Shown: positions 1 to 7,620, counted from the first letter of the stretch. The stretch is DNA of 26,927 nucleotides from Pseudomonadaceae bacterium UBA836 (GCA_002296055.1 DBHE01000230.1:1-26927), one strand, 5' to 3'. The notes: a model not told the origin generated them from the letters alone. Numbers and translations are program-made.

Positions 1-508
1 GGCCAAGCGTCTGGGCGATGCCTACCCGGTGCTGTACAGCGGTCGTAACGGCCGAGTCGCGCACGAGTGCATCATCGACATCCGTCCGCTCAAGGCGGCC
101 TCGGGTATCAGTGAAGAAGACGTTGCCAAGCGCCTGATGGACTTTGGCTTCCACGCACCGACCATGTCGTTCCCGGTTGCCGGCACCCTGATGATTGAGC
201 CGACCGAGAGTGAGTCCAAGGCCGAGCTGGATCGCTTTATCGACGCGATGCTGACCATCCGCGCCGAGATCCGCAAGGTTGAGCAGGGCGAGTGGAGCGC
301 GGAGGACAACCCGCTGCACAACGCGCCGCACACACTGGCTGACATCACCGGTGACTGGCAGCGTGCTTACAGCCGCGAAGAAGCGGTGTTCCCGCAGCCC
401 TGGGTCGCGGCCAACAAGTTCTGGCCGAGCGTGAACCGTATCGACAATGTGTACGGTGACCGCAACCTGTTCTGTGCCTGCCCGCCGATCGAGTCCTACG
501 AGGACTGA
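1..508 (+). CDS. gcvP: Glycine dehydrogenase (decarboxylating), P protein, C-terminal part
   Basis: This is the last ~168 codons of the PLP-dependent P protein of the glycine cleavage system, which decarboxylates glycine and passes the aminomethyl group to the lipoyl H protein (GcvH). The reading frame is open from base 2, so the gene begins outside the window. The visible part carries typical C-terminal P-protein signatures: [14 protein letters not shown] near the left edge, [20 protein letters not shown] in the middle, and the closing segment [23 protein letters not shown], then CPPIESYED before TGA at 506-508. The PLP lysine lies upstream and is not visible. It converges on creC and shares a hairpin with it just after the stop. 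Identification is very secure; which gcvP paralogue it is (Pseudomonas may carry two) cannot be told from this part. Confidence 0.96.
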   Translation, partial: AKRLGDAYPVLYSGRNGRVAHECIIDIRPLKAASGISEEDVAKRLMDFGFHAPTMSFPVAGTLMIEPTESESKAELDRFIDAMLTIRAEIRKVEQGEWSAEDNPLHNAPHTLADITGDWQRAYSREEAVFPQPWVAANKFWPSVNRIDNVYGDRNLFCACPPIESYED

Positions 509-519
509 GATCGTCAGTA

Positions 520-1983
520 TCAAACGGGAGAGGGGTGACCCTCTCCCGTTTGTGCTTCTCTATCCAGCTGCATCTCTACCTCTACGCCGCCTTCCGCGCG
601 GTTATACAGGCTCACCCGGCCGTGGTGCAGTCTGGCGATTTCCCTGACAAAACTCAGCCCGAGACCGGTGCTCTTGCGCTGGCCGTCCGGCCGCGGCAGG
701 GAATAGAAACGCTCGAATACCCGACCCAATGCATAGTCCGGCACGGCCGGGCCGTCGTTGCGTACGCGCAGGCTCAGAGCTGTGTCGCTGGCACCGATCT
801 GTATTGCGATGGTGCCGCCGGGCAGGCTGAACTCGATGGCGTTGTCGAGCAGGTTGCTGATTGCCTGTTCGAGCAAAAAACGATCACCTTCTAACGCGCA
901 GTCGCTGCCTGTATCCAGTTGCAGCGTCAGGTTCTTGCGCTCGGCCAGCGGGCGCTTGGCCTCCAGCTCAATGGCGGCAATCTCGGCCAGATCAATTGTC
1001 TCGGTCTGCTCCAGCGCCTGCTGCTTCTCGACGCCTGCCAGCGACAGCAGACGATCAACCAGCCGCTGCAGGCGCAGGGATTCGCCATCGATATTGGCCA
1101 GAAAGCGCTCGCGCATGGGCGCCGGCACATCACCTTCCTGCAGCAGCTCGGCGGCGCCGCGAATGGCCGACAGCGGTGACTTCATCTCGTGGGTCAGGGT
1201 GTGCACGTACTGCTCGACGTAAGCTTTGCCGTCGATCTCGCGGCGCATCGCCTCGGTGGCCGCGGCCAGACGCGCCAGCTCCTTGTCGGCCAGTTGCGGC
1301 GGACTGACCCGCTCACCGTGGCGCACCCGCTCGACGTAGTCGACCAGCCGCCTGACCGAGCGGTTCAGCCAGAACGCCATGCCGGCGCCGAGTAGCAGGG
1401 CGCCGAACAGAATAACGCCGCCGCGCTGCCAAAAGTAGCCGTGCGCCAGGGTGATAAACGGATGCAGGCTGGCGTTGGGTTTGGCGAGCGTCAGCACGCC
1501 TGCGAGTTGATCGCCCTGATACACCGGTGCGGCGATGTACATCAGGCTGCTGGTGTCGTCATCGGGGTCGATGCGCGTGGTGCGTGCACCGTATTCGCCG
1601 CGCAGGGTCAGCGATACATCCCGCCAGCGCGAGTAGTCGGCGCCGATCTGGCTTGGGTCGGTGTGATAGAGCACGGTTCCGTTCAGGTCGGTCAGGTAGA
1701 TCACCAGTTCGGTACCGGTCTTGTGGCGTGACCAGATTTGCGCGTCCAGCTGGCGGGCCAGGTAGCGGTTGATGGCAGTGGCGAAGGCACTGTCTGGCGC
1801 AAAGCCCTGTTGCCAGTGCTGCTCGGCGATCTCGGCGAGCAGGTTGGCACTCTCGACCATCACCTCCTCGCTGGCCTGGCGCACCGACGAGGGCACCTGA
1901 TTGAGGATGCTGTTGAGAAACAGCACCGTGGCAAGGCCGGCGATAACAAACCAGCCAAGCAGCAGCCGGGTACTCAGGCTCAT
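520..1983 (-). CDS. creC: Sensor histidine kinase CreC
   Basis: A 487-residue inner-membrane histidine kinase, the partner of CreB in the next gene. One N-terminal membrane helix (about 5-25) and a second (about 187-206) flank a periplasmic sensor of ~160 residues. This sensor has the CreC-like stretches DYSRWRDVSLTLRGEYGAR and MYIAAPVYQGDQLAGVL. HAMP-like and DHp regions follow with the phospho-acceptor His265 (HTLTHEMKSPLSAIRG), the N box NLLDNAIEFS (~377-386), the G1-type RNDGPAVP and the G2 box STGLGLS (~438). Length matches the family. Its ATG overlaps the creB stop by 4 bases (ATGA), implying translational coupling, so a longer reading frame running back into creB was not used. The last codons fold into the gcvP/creC hairpin. 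The E. coli signal is growth in minimal or fermentation conditions; the signal here is unknown. Confidence 0.92.
   Translation of the reverse strand: MSLSTRLLLGWFVIAGLATVLFLNSILNQVPSSVRQASEEVMVESANLLAEIAEQHWQQGFAPDSAFATAINRYLARQLDAQIWSRHKTGTELVIYLTDLNGTVLYHTDPSQIGADYSRWRDVSLTLRGEYGARTTRIDPDDDTSSLMYIAAPVYQGDQLAGVLTLAKPNASLHPFITLAHGYFWQRGGVILFGALLLGAGMAFWLNRSVRRLVDYVERVRHGERVSPPQLADKELARLAAATEAMRREIDGKAYVEQYVHTLTHEMKSPLSAIRGAAELLQEGDVPAPMRERFLANIDGESLRLQRLVDRLLSLAGVEKQQALEQTETIDLAEIAAIELEAKRPLAERKNLTLQLDTGSDCALEGDRFLLEQAISNLLDNAIEFSLPGGTIAIQIGASDTALSLRVRNDGPAVPDYALGRVFERFYSLPRPDGQRKSTGLGLSFVREIARLHHGRVSLYNRAEGGVEVEMQLDREAQTGEGHPSPV
521..552. terminator. Bidirectional hairpin terminator between gcvP and creC
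   Basis: A perfect 14-bp inverted repeat (521-534 with 539-552) encloses the 4-base loop GTGA. It starts 12 bases after the gcvP stop. The tracts flanking the stem are only moderately T-rich on both strands (TTTG then TGCTTCTC on plus; TTTGATAC on minus). The hairpin therefore looks like a shared transcription end, but a weak-U one. It overlaps the last ten codons and stop of creC. Confidence 0.7.
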
Positions 1984-2684
1984 GCGCCGGTGCTCGGTAG
2001 CTGAGGGTTGATGCTGTAGCCCAGTCCGCGATGCGTCACGATCGGGTCGTGGCTGGGCAGGATGCGTTTGAGTTTGGTGCGAATGCCCTTGATATGGGTG
2101 TCGATTACCCGGTCGAGACTGGCGCCGGGGTCGGCCCAGACCGCTTCCATCAACTGATCTCGACTGAGCACGTGCTCGGGGCGATGCAGCAGGGTGCTGA
2201 GAATCAGATACTCGTAGCGGGTCAGTTCCAGCCACTGCTGGTGGTAGCGAATGCGGCGGCGCTCGGCGTCGTGCAGAAACAGCTCTGCCGGCTCTGACTG
2301 CTCGCTGGACAGCGGCTCGGCTCGGGTGCGGCGCAGGATAGCGCGCACTCGGGCGGAAATTTCCCGTGGGCTGAAGGGTTTGACCACGTAGTCGTCAGCG
2401 CCAATTTCCAGCCCGACGATACGGTCGACTTCTTCCTTGCGCGCGGTGAGAAACATGATCGGCATGGCCGAGAACTGGCGGATGCGGCGGCAGACTTCGA
2501 AGCCGCTTTCGTCGGGCAGGCCAACGTCGAGTACCAGCAGGTCGACCGGGTTGTCACGCAGCCACTGCATGCCGTCGCCCGCCAGGCCGCACCAGTGCAC
2601 GTCGAAGCCTTCGGTGCCCAGTGCGTAGACCAGCGCATCGGCGATGGCGGGCTCGTCCTCGATAATCAGAATCCTGTCCGGCAT
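1980..2684 (-). CDS. creB: Response regulator CreB (OmpR/PhoB type)
   Basis: A 234-residue DNA-binding response regulator. The receiver (1-118) has the acidic pair E9-D10-E11, phospho-acceptor Asp53 (VLDVGLPD), the switch threonine in FLTAR and Lys102 (VKPFSPRE). EEVDRIVGLEIGADDY is strongly CreB-like. A winged-helix domain follows (about 132-226), with the LTRYEYLIL and THRGLGYS elements. E. coli CreB binds TTCAC direct repeats, and I did not find such a repeat with the right spacing upstream of this operon. The ATG at 2684 gives the family N-terminus (MPDRILIIEDE) but has a poor ribosome-binding site. An in-frame GTG at 2768 overlaps the sortase stop (GTGA), is preceded by GGAGG, and would add 28 residues. 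I chose the family start. Confidence 0.9.
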   Translation of the reverse strand: MPDRILIIEDEPAIADALVYALGTEGFDVHWCGLAGDGMQWLRDNPVDLLVLDVGLPDESGFEVCRRIRQFSAMPIMFLTARKEEVDRIVGLEIGADDYVVKPFSPREISARVRAILRRTRAEPLSSEQSEPAELFLHDAERRRIRYHQQWLELTRYEYLILSTLLHRPEHVLSRDQLMEAVWADPGASLDRVIDTHIKGIRTKLKRILPSHDPIVTHRGLGYSINPQLPSTGA

Positions 2685-2764
2685 GGTCTGCTCTGTCCGT
2701 GAATCGTCCGCCGATTGTCGCGGGTTCTCCGTGCTCAGCGCAATCATGCTAGGGGCCAGCGCAC

Positions 2765-3331
2765 TCACGAAGCAGGTTCCTCCAGCCAGGCGGTGACCAC
2801 GTAGCGCAGCGGCCCGCCGCTGGTCAGGGCGCGGAATGGGTAGCAGGTCACCAGCCGCAGTTCCGCGCGGTCGTATTGCAGCACCATCGGTTCTTTGCGG
2901 CTGTCGACGATGCGCTGGGTCGCGACACGGTAGCGGTGCTCGCGGCCGCTGGCGTCCTGCAGAGTCAGCACCTGACCGGTCTGCAACTGCTCGACGAAGG
3001 CAAAGTGGCTGTCCTGATGACCGGCCAGCAGCAGGGTGCCGGTCTGCCCCGGCGCCACGCCGTTGTCCAGTTGGCCCGGCCCGAAGGCCAGCGCCTGACC
3101 GCTGACGCTGTCAAGCACATAGCGGGCCTTGCCATCGGGTGTGGTCAGCTTGGCAACCGGCCAGGTGTCGGCCCAGGGCCAGGGCTTGCTCGGCGCGCCT
3201 GCCTGCAGCTGCTCGGCCCAGGCATCGGCGATCAACCATTGAGCCAGCCACGCCTTGGCCTGCAGCCAGCTGCCCTGCGCGGCGACCGCGATGGCGCCCA
3301 GCAGCAGGGCGGCGGCAATCAGCTTACGCAT
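2765..3331 (-). CDS. Class GN (marine proteobacterial-type) sortase
   Basis: A 188-residue membrane-anchored cysteine transpeptidase. An N-terminal hydrophobic helix (about 3-20) anchors it in the inner membrane with the catalytic domain in the periplasm. All three sortase active-site residues are present: His105 (LLAGHQDSHF), Cys163 (LRLVTCYPF) and Arg176 (GGPLRYVV). The family is the Gram-negative sortase group that always travels with one dedicated substrate. That substrate is encoded immediately upstream here and overlaps this gene by 8 bases, so the two are translationally coupled. The spacing to creB downstream is 80 bases, or an overlap if the GTG start of creB is used. The acceptor to which the target is joined in Gram-negative cells is not established. 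The family call is very secure; the physiological role is unknown. Confidence 0.94.
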   Translation of the reverse strand: MRKLIAAALLLGAIAVAAQGSWLQAKAWLAQWLIADAWAEQLQAGAPSKPWPWADTWPVAKLTTPDGKARYVLDSVSGQALAFGPGQLDNGVAPGQTGTLLLAGHQDSHFAFVEQLQTGQVLTLQDASGREHRYRVATQRIVDSRKEPMVLQYDRAELRLVTCYPFRALTSGGPLRYVVTAWLEEPAS

Positions 3332-5306
3332 GACGTGGCTTCCAGTTGAGGACGAGGAGCGCGGCGAGCAGCAGCGCCATTGCCAGTGCCCAGAGACCGG
3401 TGAGGCCGAGCGAGGTCTGCGGGTACAGGCGGTGGTCGACCGGGTTCAGGTTGGGCACCAACTGGCTGTCCAGCGGCTCGTCGGCGGCGCGTACCGGTTG
3501 CTCCTCGACTGCGACAAAGCTGGTAAAGCGGCTCATCAGTTGGTGTTCCAGCGCCACCGGCAATACCAGGTCGCGGACTTCATCTTCACCGACGCCTTGG
3601 TTCAGGCGGTCCATGGCTGCTTCAATCTTGCGGCGGGCCCACAGCTTGGCAATGCCGTTGCCCTGTTGTGGCTCGGGGATCTGCAGATGCTGTTCCCAGG
3701 CTTCCGGCTGTTGACCGTGCAGGGCGATCTTCTCGGGCAGCTGGTTGAGTTTCATGGCGATCAGCAGCGGCTGGTCGCTGTACAGGTCGGGCAGCTTCTG
3801 CGGCCAGATTTCTGCCTCGATACCTTCTGGCAGCTCCAGCTGCAGGTGGGTCAGCACCGGTGATTCGAGCTTCTCGAACAGGCGCTCCATGGCGGCGCCG
3901 ATGCCGGCCCGGTCGTCGATGGAGGTGAATTGCCCGCGGCCAACTTCGGCGGCCTTGCGCAGCAGGAAGCTGTTCGGGGAGGCGCCAATACCGACGGTAA
4001 AGACACGGGCCTGACGCAGGCGCTGCTCAATCATTTTCAGCACTTCGCGCTCGTTGCTGACCGAGCCGTCGGTGATGAAGATCAGCTGGCGCAGATAGCC
4101 GGGCTCATTCGGTTGGGTCAGCGCTGCGCGCAGCACCGGCAGCATCTCGGTGCCGCCACCGGCGGGCAGGCCCGCTACCCAGCTGCGGGCCTCACTCAGG
4201 TTGTCTTCCGTGGCGTTGACCGGTTCGCGGTAGAGCATGCTGTACTCGCTGTTGAATTCGAGCACGTTGAAGCGGTCTTCGGGCTGAAGGCGACCAAGGG
4301 CATGAATCAGGCTGTCGCGTGCCTGGCGAATACGTTCGCCCTGCATCGAGCCGGAGGTGTCGAGAATCAGGAATACCTCACGTGGCTGGCGCTCGCGGCT
4401 GACCGGCGCGGCGGCAGGCGACAGCATCATCACCGCGTAGTGATCGTCGCCCACCTGTTCGGTGAATACGGCAACCTGGTTGCCGGCCTCGCTTGGCAGC
4501 TGCCAGTTGAGGACGAAGTCGCGATCCATCACCACCGGGTTGTCCTGCAGCGCAATGCGGTACTGGCGGCCGTCAAAGTGGCTGCTGATAGCGTGGCTGG
4601 GGCTGCTGACCTCATGCAGGGCGAAGCCGCTGTGCAGCGTGACATGAATGTCGGCCTGATGGGATGGGCCGTCCCGCCACAGGCTGCCGACAATCGGGCC
4701 TTCCGGGCTGGCAGAGCTGCCTTGCGCGGTACGCTGTTGGCCGTCGACCGGCTGCGGGCGGGCGTTGTAGCGCGGGGTCATGGTCAATGGCAGGCGCAGG
4801 CTGTAGCGGCCAGCGTCCGGTTGCAGTACTTCGGTGTAACGGATGATCACGCTGATGGTGTCGCCTGCGCCGATATTGGCAACCGAGGTGCTGAACAGAT
4901 TGGGGCGTTCCTGCTCGACCAGGCCGGTCTGCTGGCCGTTGTCGCGGGCTTGCTCATAGGTCTTGCGGGCCTGTTCGCGCTCCTGAATTACGCCGTTTAT
5001 GCGGCGCTCGCCGATTTCCAGCGTCATGGCGTGCACGGCAGCGCCTTCGCTGGTCGGCAACACATAACGGCCCTCGGCAAAGGTGCCGCCGGGGTTGCTG
5101 AAGGATTGACGAATCTGCACTTCAGCGACCGGGCCGCTGACCTGGACCTGCATGTCGGTATTGAGCAGTAGGGCGGGTTGCCAGCTACCGTCGTCGGCCC
5201 GCAGCAGAAAGCTGCCCGTGCCTGGGTGGATGTTGTCGGTGCCAGCGTGGGCGGTGAGTGAGGTGAGGGTGCCAAGCAGCACCAGCCAGATGAGTGCAGT
5301 CTTCAT
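3324..5306 (-). CDS. Sortase target protein with VIT and vWA domains
   Basis: A 660-residue secreted protein, the predicted substrate of the neighbouring sortase. The order is: signal peptide (1-21, ending LTAHA), a VIT (inter-alpha-trypsin inhibitor heavy-chain-type) domain about 25-165, and a vWA domain about 309-480. The vWA has a complete MIDAS metal site: DTSGSM at 316-321, Thr386 in AGGGTEM and Asp413 in ITDGS. After a linker comes a C-terminal sorting module: motif LYPQTS (627-632), a hydrophobic helix (about 636-653) and a short basic tail ending KPRHA. The motif departs from LPxTG-like consensus because Tyr sits where Leu is expected directly before Pro. The ATG at 5306 has GGGAG eight bases upstream and starts the signal peptide; a longer frame from 5351 was rejected. 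It is the first gene of the operon. Ligand and cell-surface role are unknown. Confidence 0.93.
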   Translation of the reverse strand: MKTALIWLVLLGTLTSLTAHAGTDNIHPGTGSFLLRADDGSWQPALLLNTDMQVQVSGPVAEVQIRQSFSNPGGTFAEGRYVLPTSEGAAVHAMTLEIGERRINGVIQEREQARKTYEQARDNGQQTGLVEQERPNLFSTSVANIGAGDTISVIIRYTEVLQPDAGRYSLRLPLTMTPRYNARPQPVDGQQRTAQGSSASPEGPIVGSLWRDGPSHQADIHVTLHSGFALHEVSSPSHAISSHFDGRQYRIALQDNPVVMDRDFVLNWQLPSEAGNQVAVFTEQVGDDHYAVMMLSPAAAPVSRERQPREVFLILDTSGSMQGERIRQARDSLIHALGRLQPEDRFNVLEFNSEYSMLYREPVNATEDNLSEARSWVAGLPAGGGTEMLPVLRAALTQPNEPGYLRQLIFITDGSVSNEREVLKMIEQRLRQARVFTVGIGASPNSFLLRKAAEVGRGQFTSIDDRAGIGAAMERLFEKLESPVLTHLQLELPEGIEAEIWPQKLPDLYSDQPLLIAMKLNQLPEKIALHGQQPEAWEQHLQIPEPQQGNGIAKLWARRKIEAAMDRLNQGVGEDEVRDLVLPVALEHQLMSRFTSFVAVEEQPVRAADEPLDSQLVPNLNPVDHRLYPQTSLGLTGLWALAMALLLAALLVLNWKPRHA

Positions 5307-5469
5307 GTCGGGTCTCCCTGTGGACAGTGACCGCCAGTGTGTTGACCGCATTTGTGCTGTGTATGTGGTTTGTGTGTGGTGACCCTGTTCTGGTGAATAT
5401 CGTCTCTCGACGGTACATTGTTGTTTTGCCGTGATGTTTTCCCGTTACCCTGCCGGAAGTTGCCTGCCT

Positions 5470-7092
5470 ATGACCGATACCGACAGCCAAGACACCCGCA
5501 CCGAACTCGATCCGATCATCGAGGCGTTGCAGCGCGACAAGCGTAAGCGGGTGCGCAAGTTGCTGCGCGGTATGCATCCGGGCAAGGTGGCCAGCTTGCT
5601 GGAAACGCTGGACGGCGAGTTGCGCGCGGCGCTCTGGCAACAGATTGATGATGATCGCGAAGAGCAGGTGCTCAAGCACCTGAGCCCGCTGCTGGGCGCC
5701 CAACTGCGCCGTGAGCCAGAAGAGTCAGATCTGGCCGAAGAAAGCGAGGAGGGTGACGGCGCGGCCACCCAGATCGCGCGGGTGCGTGATGCTCTGGAGG
5801 CAGGCAAGTTCAAGCGGGTTGGCAAAGCCTTCCGGCAAATGCACCCGGCCAAGGCGGCTGGCCTGTTGGAGGCACTGCCGCCGGCGGAGCGCAGCAGTGT
5901 CTGGGAGATGCTCGACGCCGAGCGTGCCGGCAAAATTCTGGTCCATCTGCACGACGAAGTGCGCGCCCGGCTGGCGCTGGAGATGGATGAAGACGAGCTG
6001 GTTGCCGCCGCCCGCAAGCTTGATCTCGACGATCTGGTTGACTTGATTCAGGCGCTGCCCAGCGGCAGCGGACGACAACTATTGCAGGCCATGGACGTGC
6101 GCAAGCGGCAGCAGTTGCTGTCGATGCTGTCCTACCCCGAGGATTCGGCGGGCGGCCTGATGAACACCGACCATATCTCCGTGCGCGCTGACGTGCGGGT
6201 TGGCTCGGTGCTGCGCTACCTGCGTCTGCTGGAGGATCTGCCGGACCACACCGACAAGGTCATGGTGGTGGACCGCAAGAATCGCTATCAGGGGGTGCTG
6301 CGCCTCAGTCGCCTGGTAACCAGTGCGCCGGAGGCGGCGGTCAGCGAAGTGATGGATGCCGACTTTCAGCCCTTTGACGTCATGCTGCCGAGTCAGGATG
6401 TGGCGCGCCGCTTCGAGGATCTGGATATTTTGTCGGCGGCGGTGGTGGACGAGAATCAGCTGCTGATCGGGCGCATCACGGTGGATGACGTGATGGACAT
6501 CATTCGTGAGGATTCCGAGCGCGCGATGATGAGCATGGCGGGTCTGGATGACGAGGCGGACATGTTCGCGCCGGTTCTGACCAGCAGCCGGCGCCGTGCT
6601 GTCTGGCTGGGGATCAATCTGGTTACCGCTTTTGCTGCTGCCTGGGTGATCGGCCTGTTTCAGGGGACCCTGGAGCAGTTGGTGGCACTGGCGGTGCTGA
6701 TGCCCATTGTCGCCAGCATGGGCGGCATCGCCGGCAGCCAGACGCTGACGCTGGTAGTGCGGGGTATGGCGCTGGGGCAGGTAGAGGGCGGTAACGCGCG
6801 GTTACTGCTCAGCAAGGAAATAGGCATCGCCTGTCTGAACGGCGTGCTCTGGGCCTTGGTGGTGGCGGCGCTGGCGGTGCTCTGGTTTGGCAGCTGGGCG
6901 CTGGGCGGGGTCATTGCGGCGGCTATTTTGCTTAACCTGCTTTGCGCCGCGGTATCCGGTTTGGCCATCCCGCTGTTACTGCGCCGCTTTGGCGTTGACC
7001 CGGCGCTGGCCGGTAGCGTGATCCTGACCACAGTCACCGACGTGGTCGGCTTTCTGGCCTTCCTTGGCCTGGCAACGCTGTTTCTGTTGTAG
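5470..7092 (+). CDS. mgtE: Magnesium transporter MgtE
   Basis: A 540-residue Mg2+ channel/transporter of the inner membrane. It has an acidic, helical MgtE_N domain, two CBS domains (about 228-350) that sense cytoplasmic Mg2+, then five membrane helices from about 378. The pore region is recognisable (ALAVLMPIVASMGGIAGSQT, and Asp524 in TTVTDVVGF, where the family has its metal-binding Asp). Most MgtE proteins are about 450 residues. The extra length is N-terminal, where a segment at 26-58 recurs at 115-147 with a gapless 89-residue offset (KRVxK, MHPxKxxxLLE and a Trp all align), separated by a very acidic linker (about 82-97). The ATG at 5470 is preceded by a modest GGAAG; an ATG at 5431 would add 13 residues. 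It stands alone, divergent from the sortase operon and convergent with the PH-domain gene 3 bases away. Confidence 0.94.
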   Translation: MTDTDSQDTRTELDPIIEALQRDKRKRVRKLLRGMHPGKVASLLETLDGELRAALWQQIDDDREEQVLKHLSPLLGAQLRREPEESDLAEESEEGDGAATQIARVRDALEAGKFKRVGKAFRQMHPAKAAGLLEALPPAERSSVWEMLDAERAGKILVHLHDEVRARLALEMDEDELVAAARKLDLDDLVDLIQALPSGSGRQLLQAMDVRKRQQLLSMLSYPEDSAGGLMNTDHISVRADVRVGSVLRYLRLLEDLPDHTDKVMVVDRKNRYQGVLRLSRLVTSAPEAAVSEVMDADFQPFDVMLPSQDVARRFEDLDILSAAVVDENQLLIGRITVDDVMDIIREDSERAMMSMAGLDDEADMFAPVLTSSRRRAVWLGINLVTAFAAAWVIGLFQGTLEQLVALAVLMPIVASMGGIAGSQTLTLVVRGMALGQVEGGNARLLLSKEIGIACLNGVLWALVVAALAVLWFGSWALGGVIAAAILLNLLCAAVSGLAIPLLLRRFGVDPALAGSVILTTVTDVVGFLAFLGLATLFLL

Positions 7093-7095
7093 CGC

Positions 7096-7506
7096 TTAGT
7101 CGATTGGGTTGCTGACGCTTTCGATATCGCGTTTGACCTGCATGGGGTCGTCGATATTGCGGAATTTCACGTCACTGATGCCGCGGCCGGTCAGCTTGAT
7201 CGTGCCGTAGCCGAACATCCGTCCCCAGATACCCTGTTCTATTTCCACGGTTTCGATGGAGCTGAGCTTCATTTCCTCGGTGTGCCGGCTGATGATGCCG
7301 TTCTTGAGGATCACCCGCTTGTTGGTCACGCCCTGCTCGATCGAGCGCAGGCGGAAGTACTCGTACAGCGCAATCAGCCAGGTCAGCCCGAAGGTCACCA
7401 GCCCCAGCACCAGCCAGCAGTACATAGGGACGCGGGCAAACCAGTGCAGCTGAAATACCTTGTGGATGACCTCGCCGCTGGAGAGCGAGTCTTCGATGTA
7501 GGACAT
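7096..7506 (-). CDS. Small membrane protein with bacterial PH domain
   Basis: A 136-residue protein with one or two close hydrophobic segments (about 33-56, VPMYCWLVLGLVTFGLTWLI) followed by a bacterial PH (bPH2/YdbS-like) domain. The domain shows the typical pattern NKRVILKNGIISRHTEEMKLSSIETVEI, here abbreviated as NKRVILKNGI followed by a KLSSIETVEI strand, then a GYGTIKLTG strand. Proteins of this group are small inner-membrane proteins whose function is mostly unknown. The ATG at 7506 has a good AAGGAAG site eight bases upstream. An open frame extends further upstream but has no support. Its promoter should lie in the 170-base gap shared with the marR gene, which is transcribed the other way. 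Domain assignment is fairly secure, but no specific function can be given. Confidence 0.82.
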   Translation of the reverse strand: MSYIEDSLSSGEVIHKVFQLHWFARVPMYCWLVLGLVTFGLTWLIALYEYFRLRSIEQGVTNKRVILKNGIISRHTEEMKLSSIETVEIEQGIWGRMFGYGTIKLTGRGISDVKFRNIDDPMQVKRDIESVSNPID

Positions 7507-7589
7507 GCGCGGGCTTCCTTGTAGCAGTAACTGAAAGGCTGAACTGTAGCGAATACACACGTCTTCGGACAGCGGTCGCGACGGCTTGT

Positions 7590-7601
7590 TGCATGAATGC
7601 A
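7590..7601. repeat. Palindrome TGCAT-GA-ATGCA upstream of marR
   Basis: A 12-bp inverted repeat with 5-base arms. Its centre (7595.5) lies 19 bases from the centre of the next palindrome (7614.5), which in turn lies 38 bases from the third (7652.5). The sequence differs from the two MarR-type sites, so it may be unrelated or a weaker site. Confidence 0.35.
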
Positions 7602-7608
7602 TCAATGG

Positions 7609-7620
7609 TTAGCTTGCTAA
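7609..7620. promoter_or_regulatory. Probable MarR operator 1
   Basis: The perfect inverted repeat TTAGC-TT-GCTAA covers the putative -35 element of the marR promoter. Its sequence is the exact reverse complement of operator 2 at 7647-7658. Size and AT-rich ends are typical of MarR-family binding sites, and the location immediately before marR suggests autoregulation. Confidence 0.7.

Noticed and set aside
1984..2235. An 84-residue N-terminal extension of creC
   Set aside because: It overlaps creB in another frame, is Arg/Pro/Gln-rich, and the ATG at 1983 gives the normal membrane-helix start with ATGA coupling.
3930..5171. A 413-codon plus-strand frame inside the sortase target
   Set aside because: It is a shadow of the VIT/vWA gene, with Ala/Val-rich composition and no start context or domain.
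5342..5369. TTGACC as -35 of an mgtE promoter
   Set aside because: No acceptable -10 box occurs 16-18 bases downstream, and the transcript leader would be unusually long.
5379..5397. Possible CreB box (TTCAC...GTCAC on the minus strand) before the sortase target
   Set aside because: The spacing between the pentamers is 9 bases, not the 6 of the CreB consensus, and one pentamer has a mismatch.
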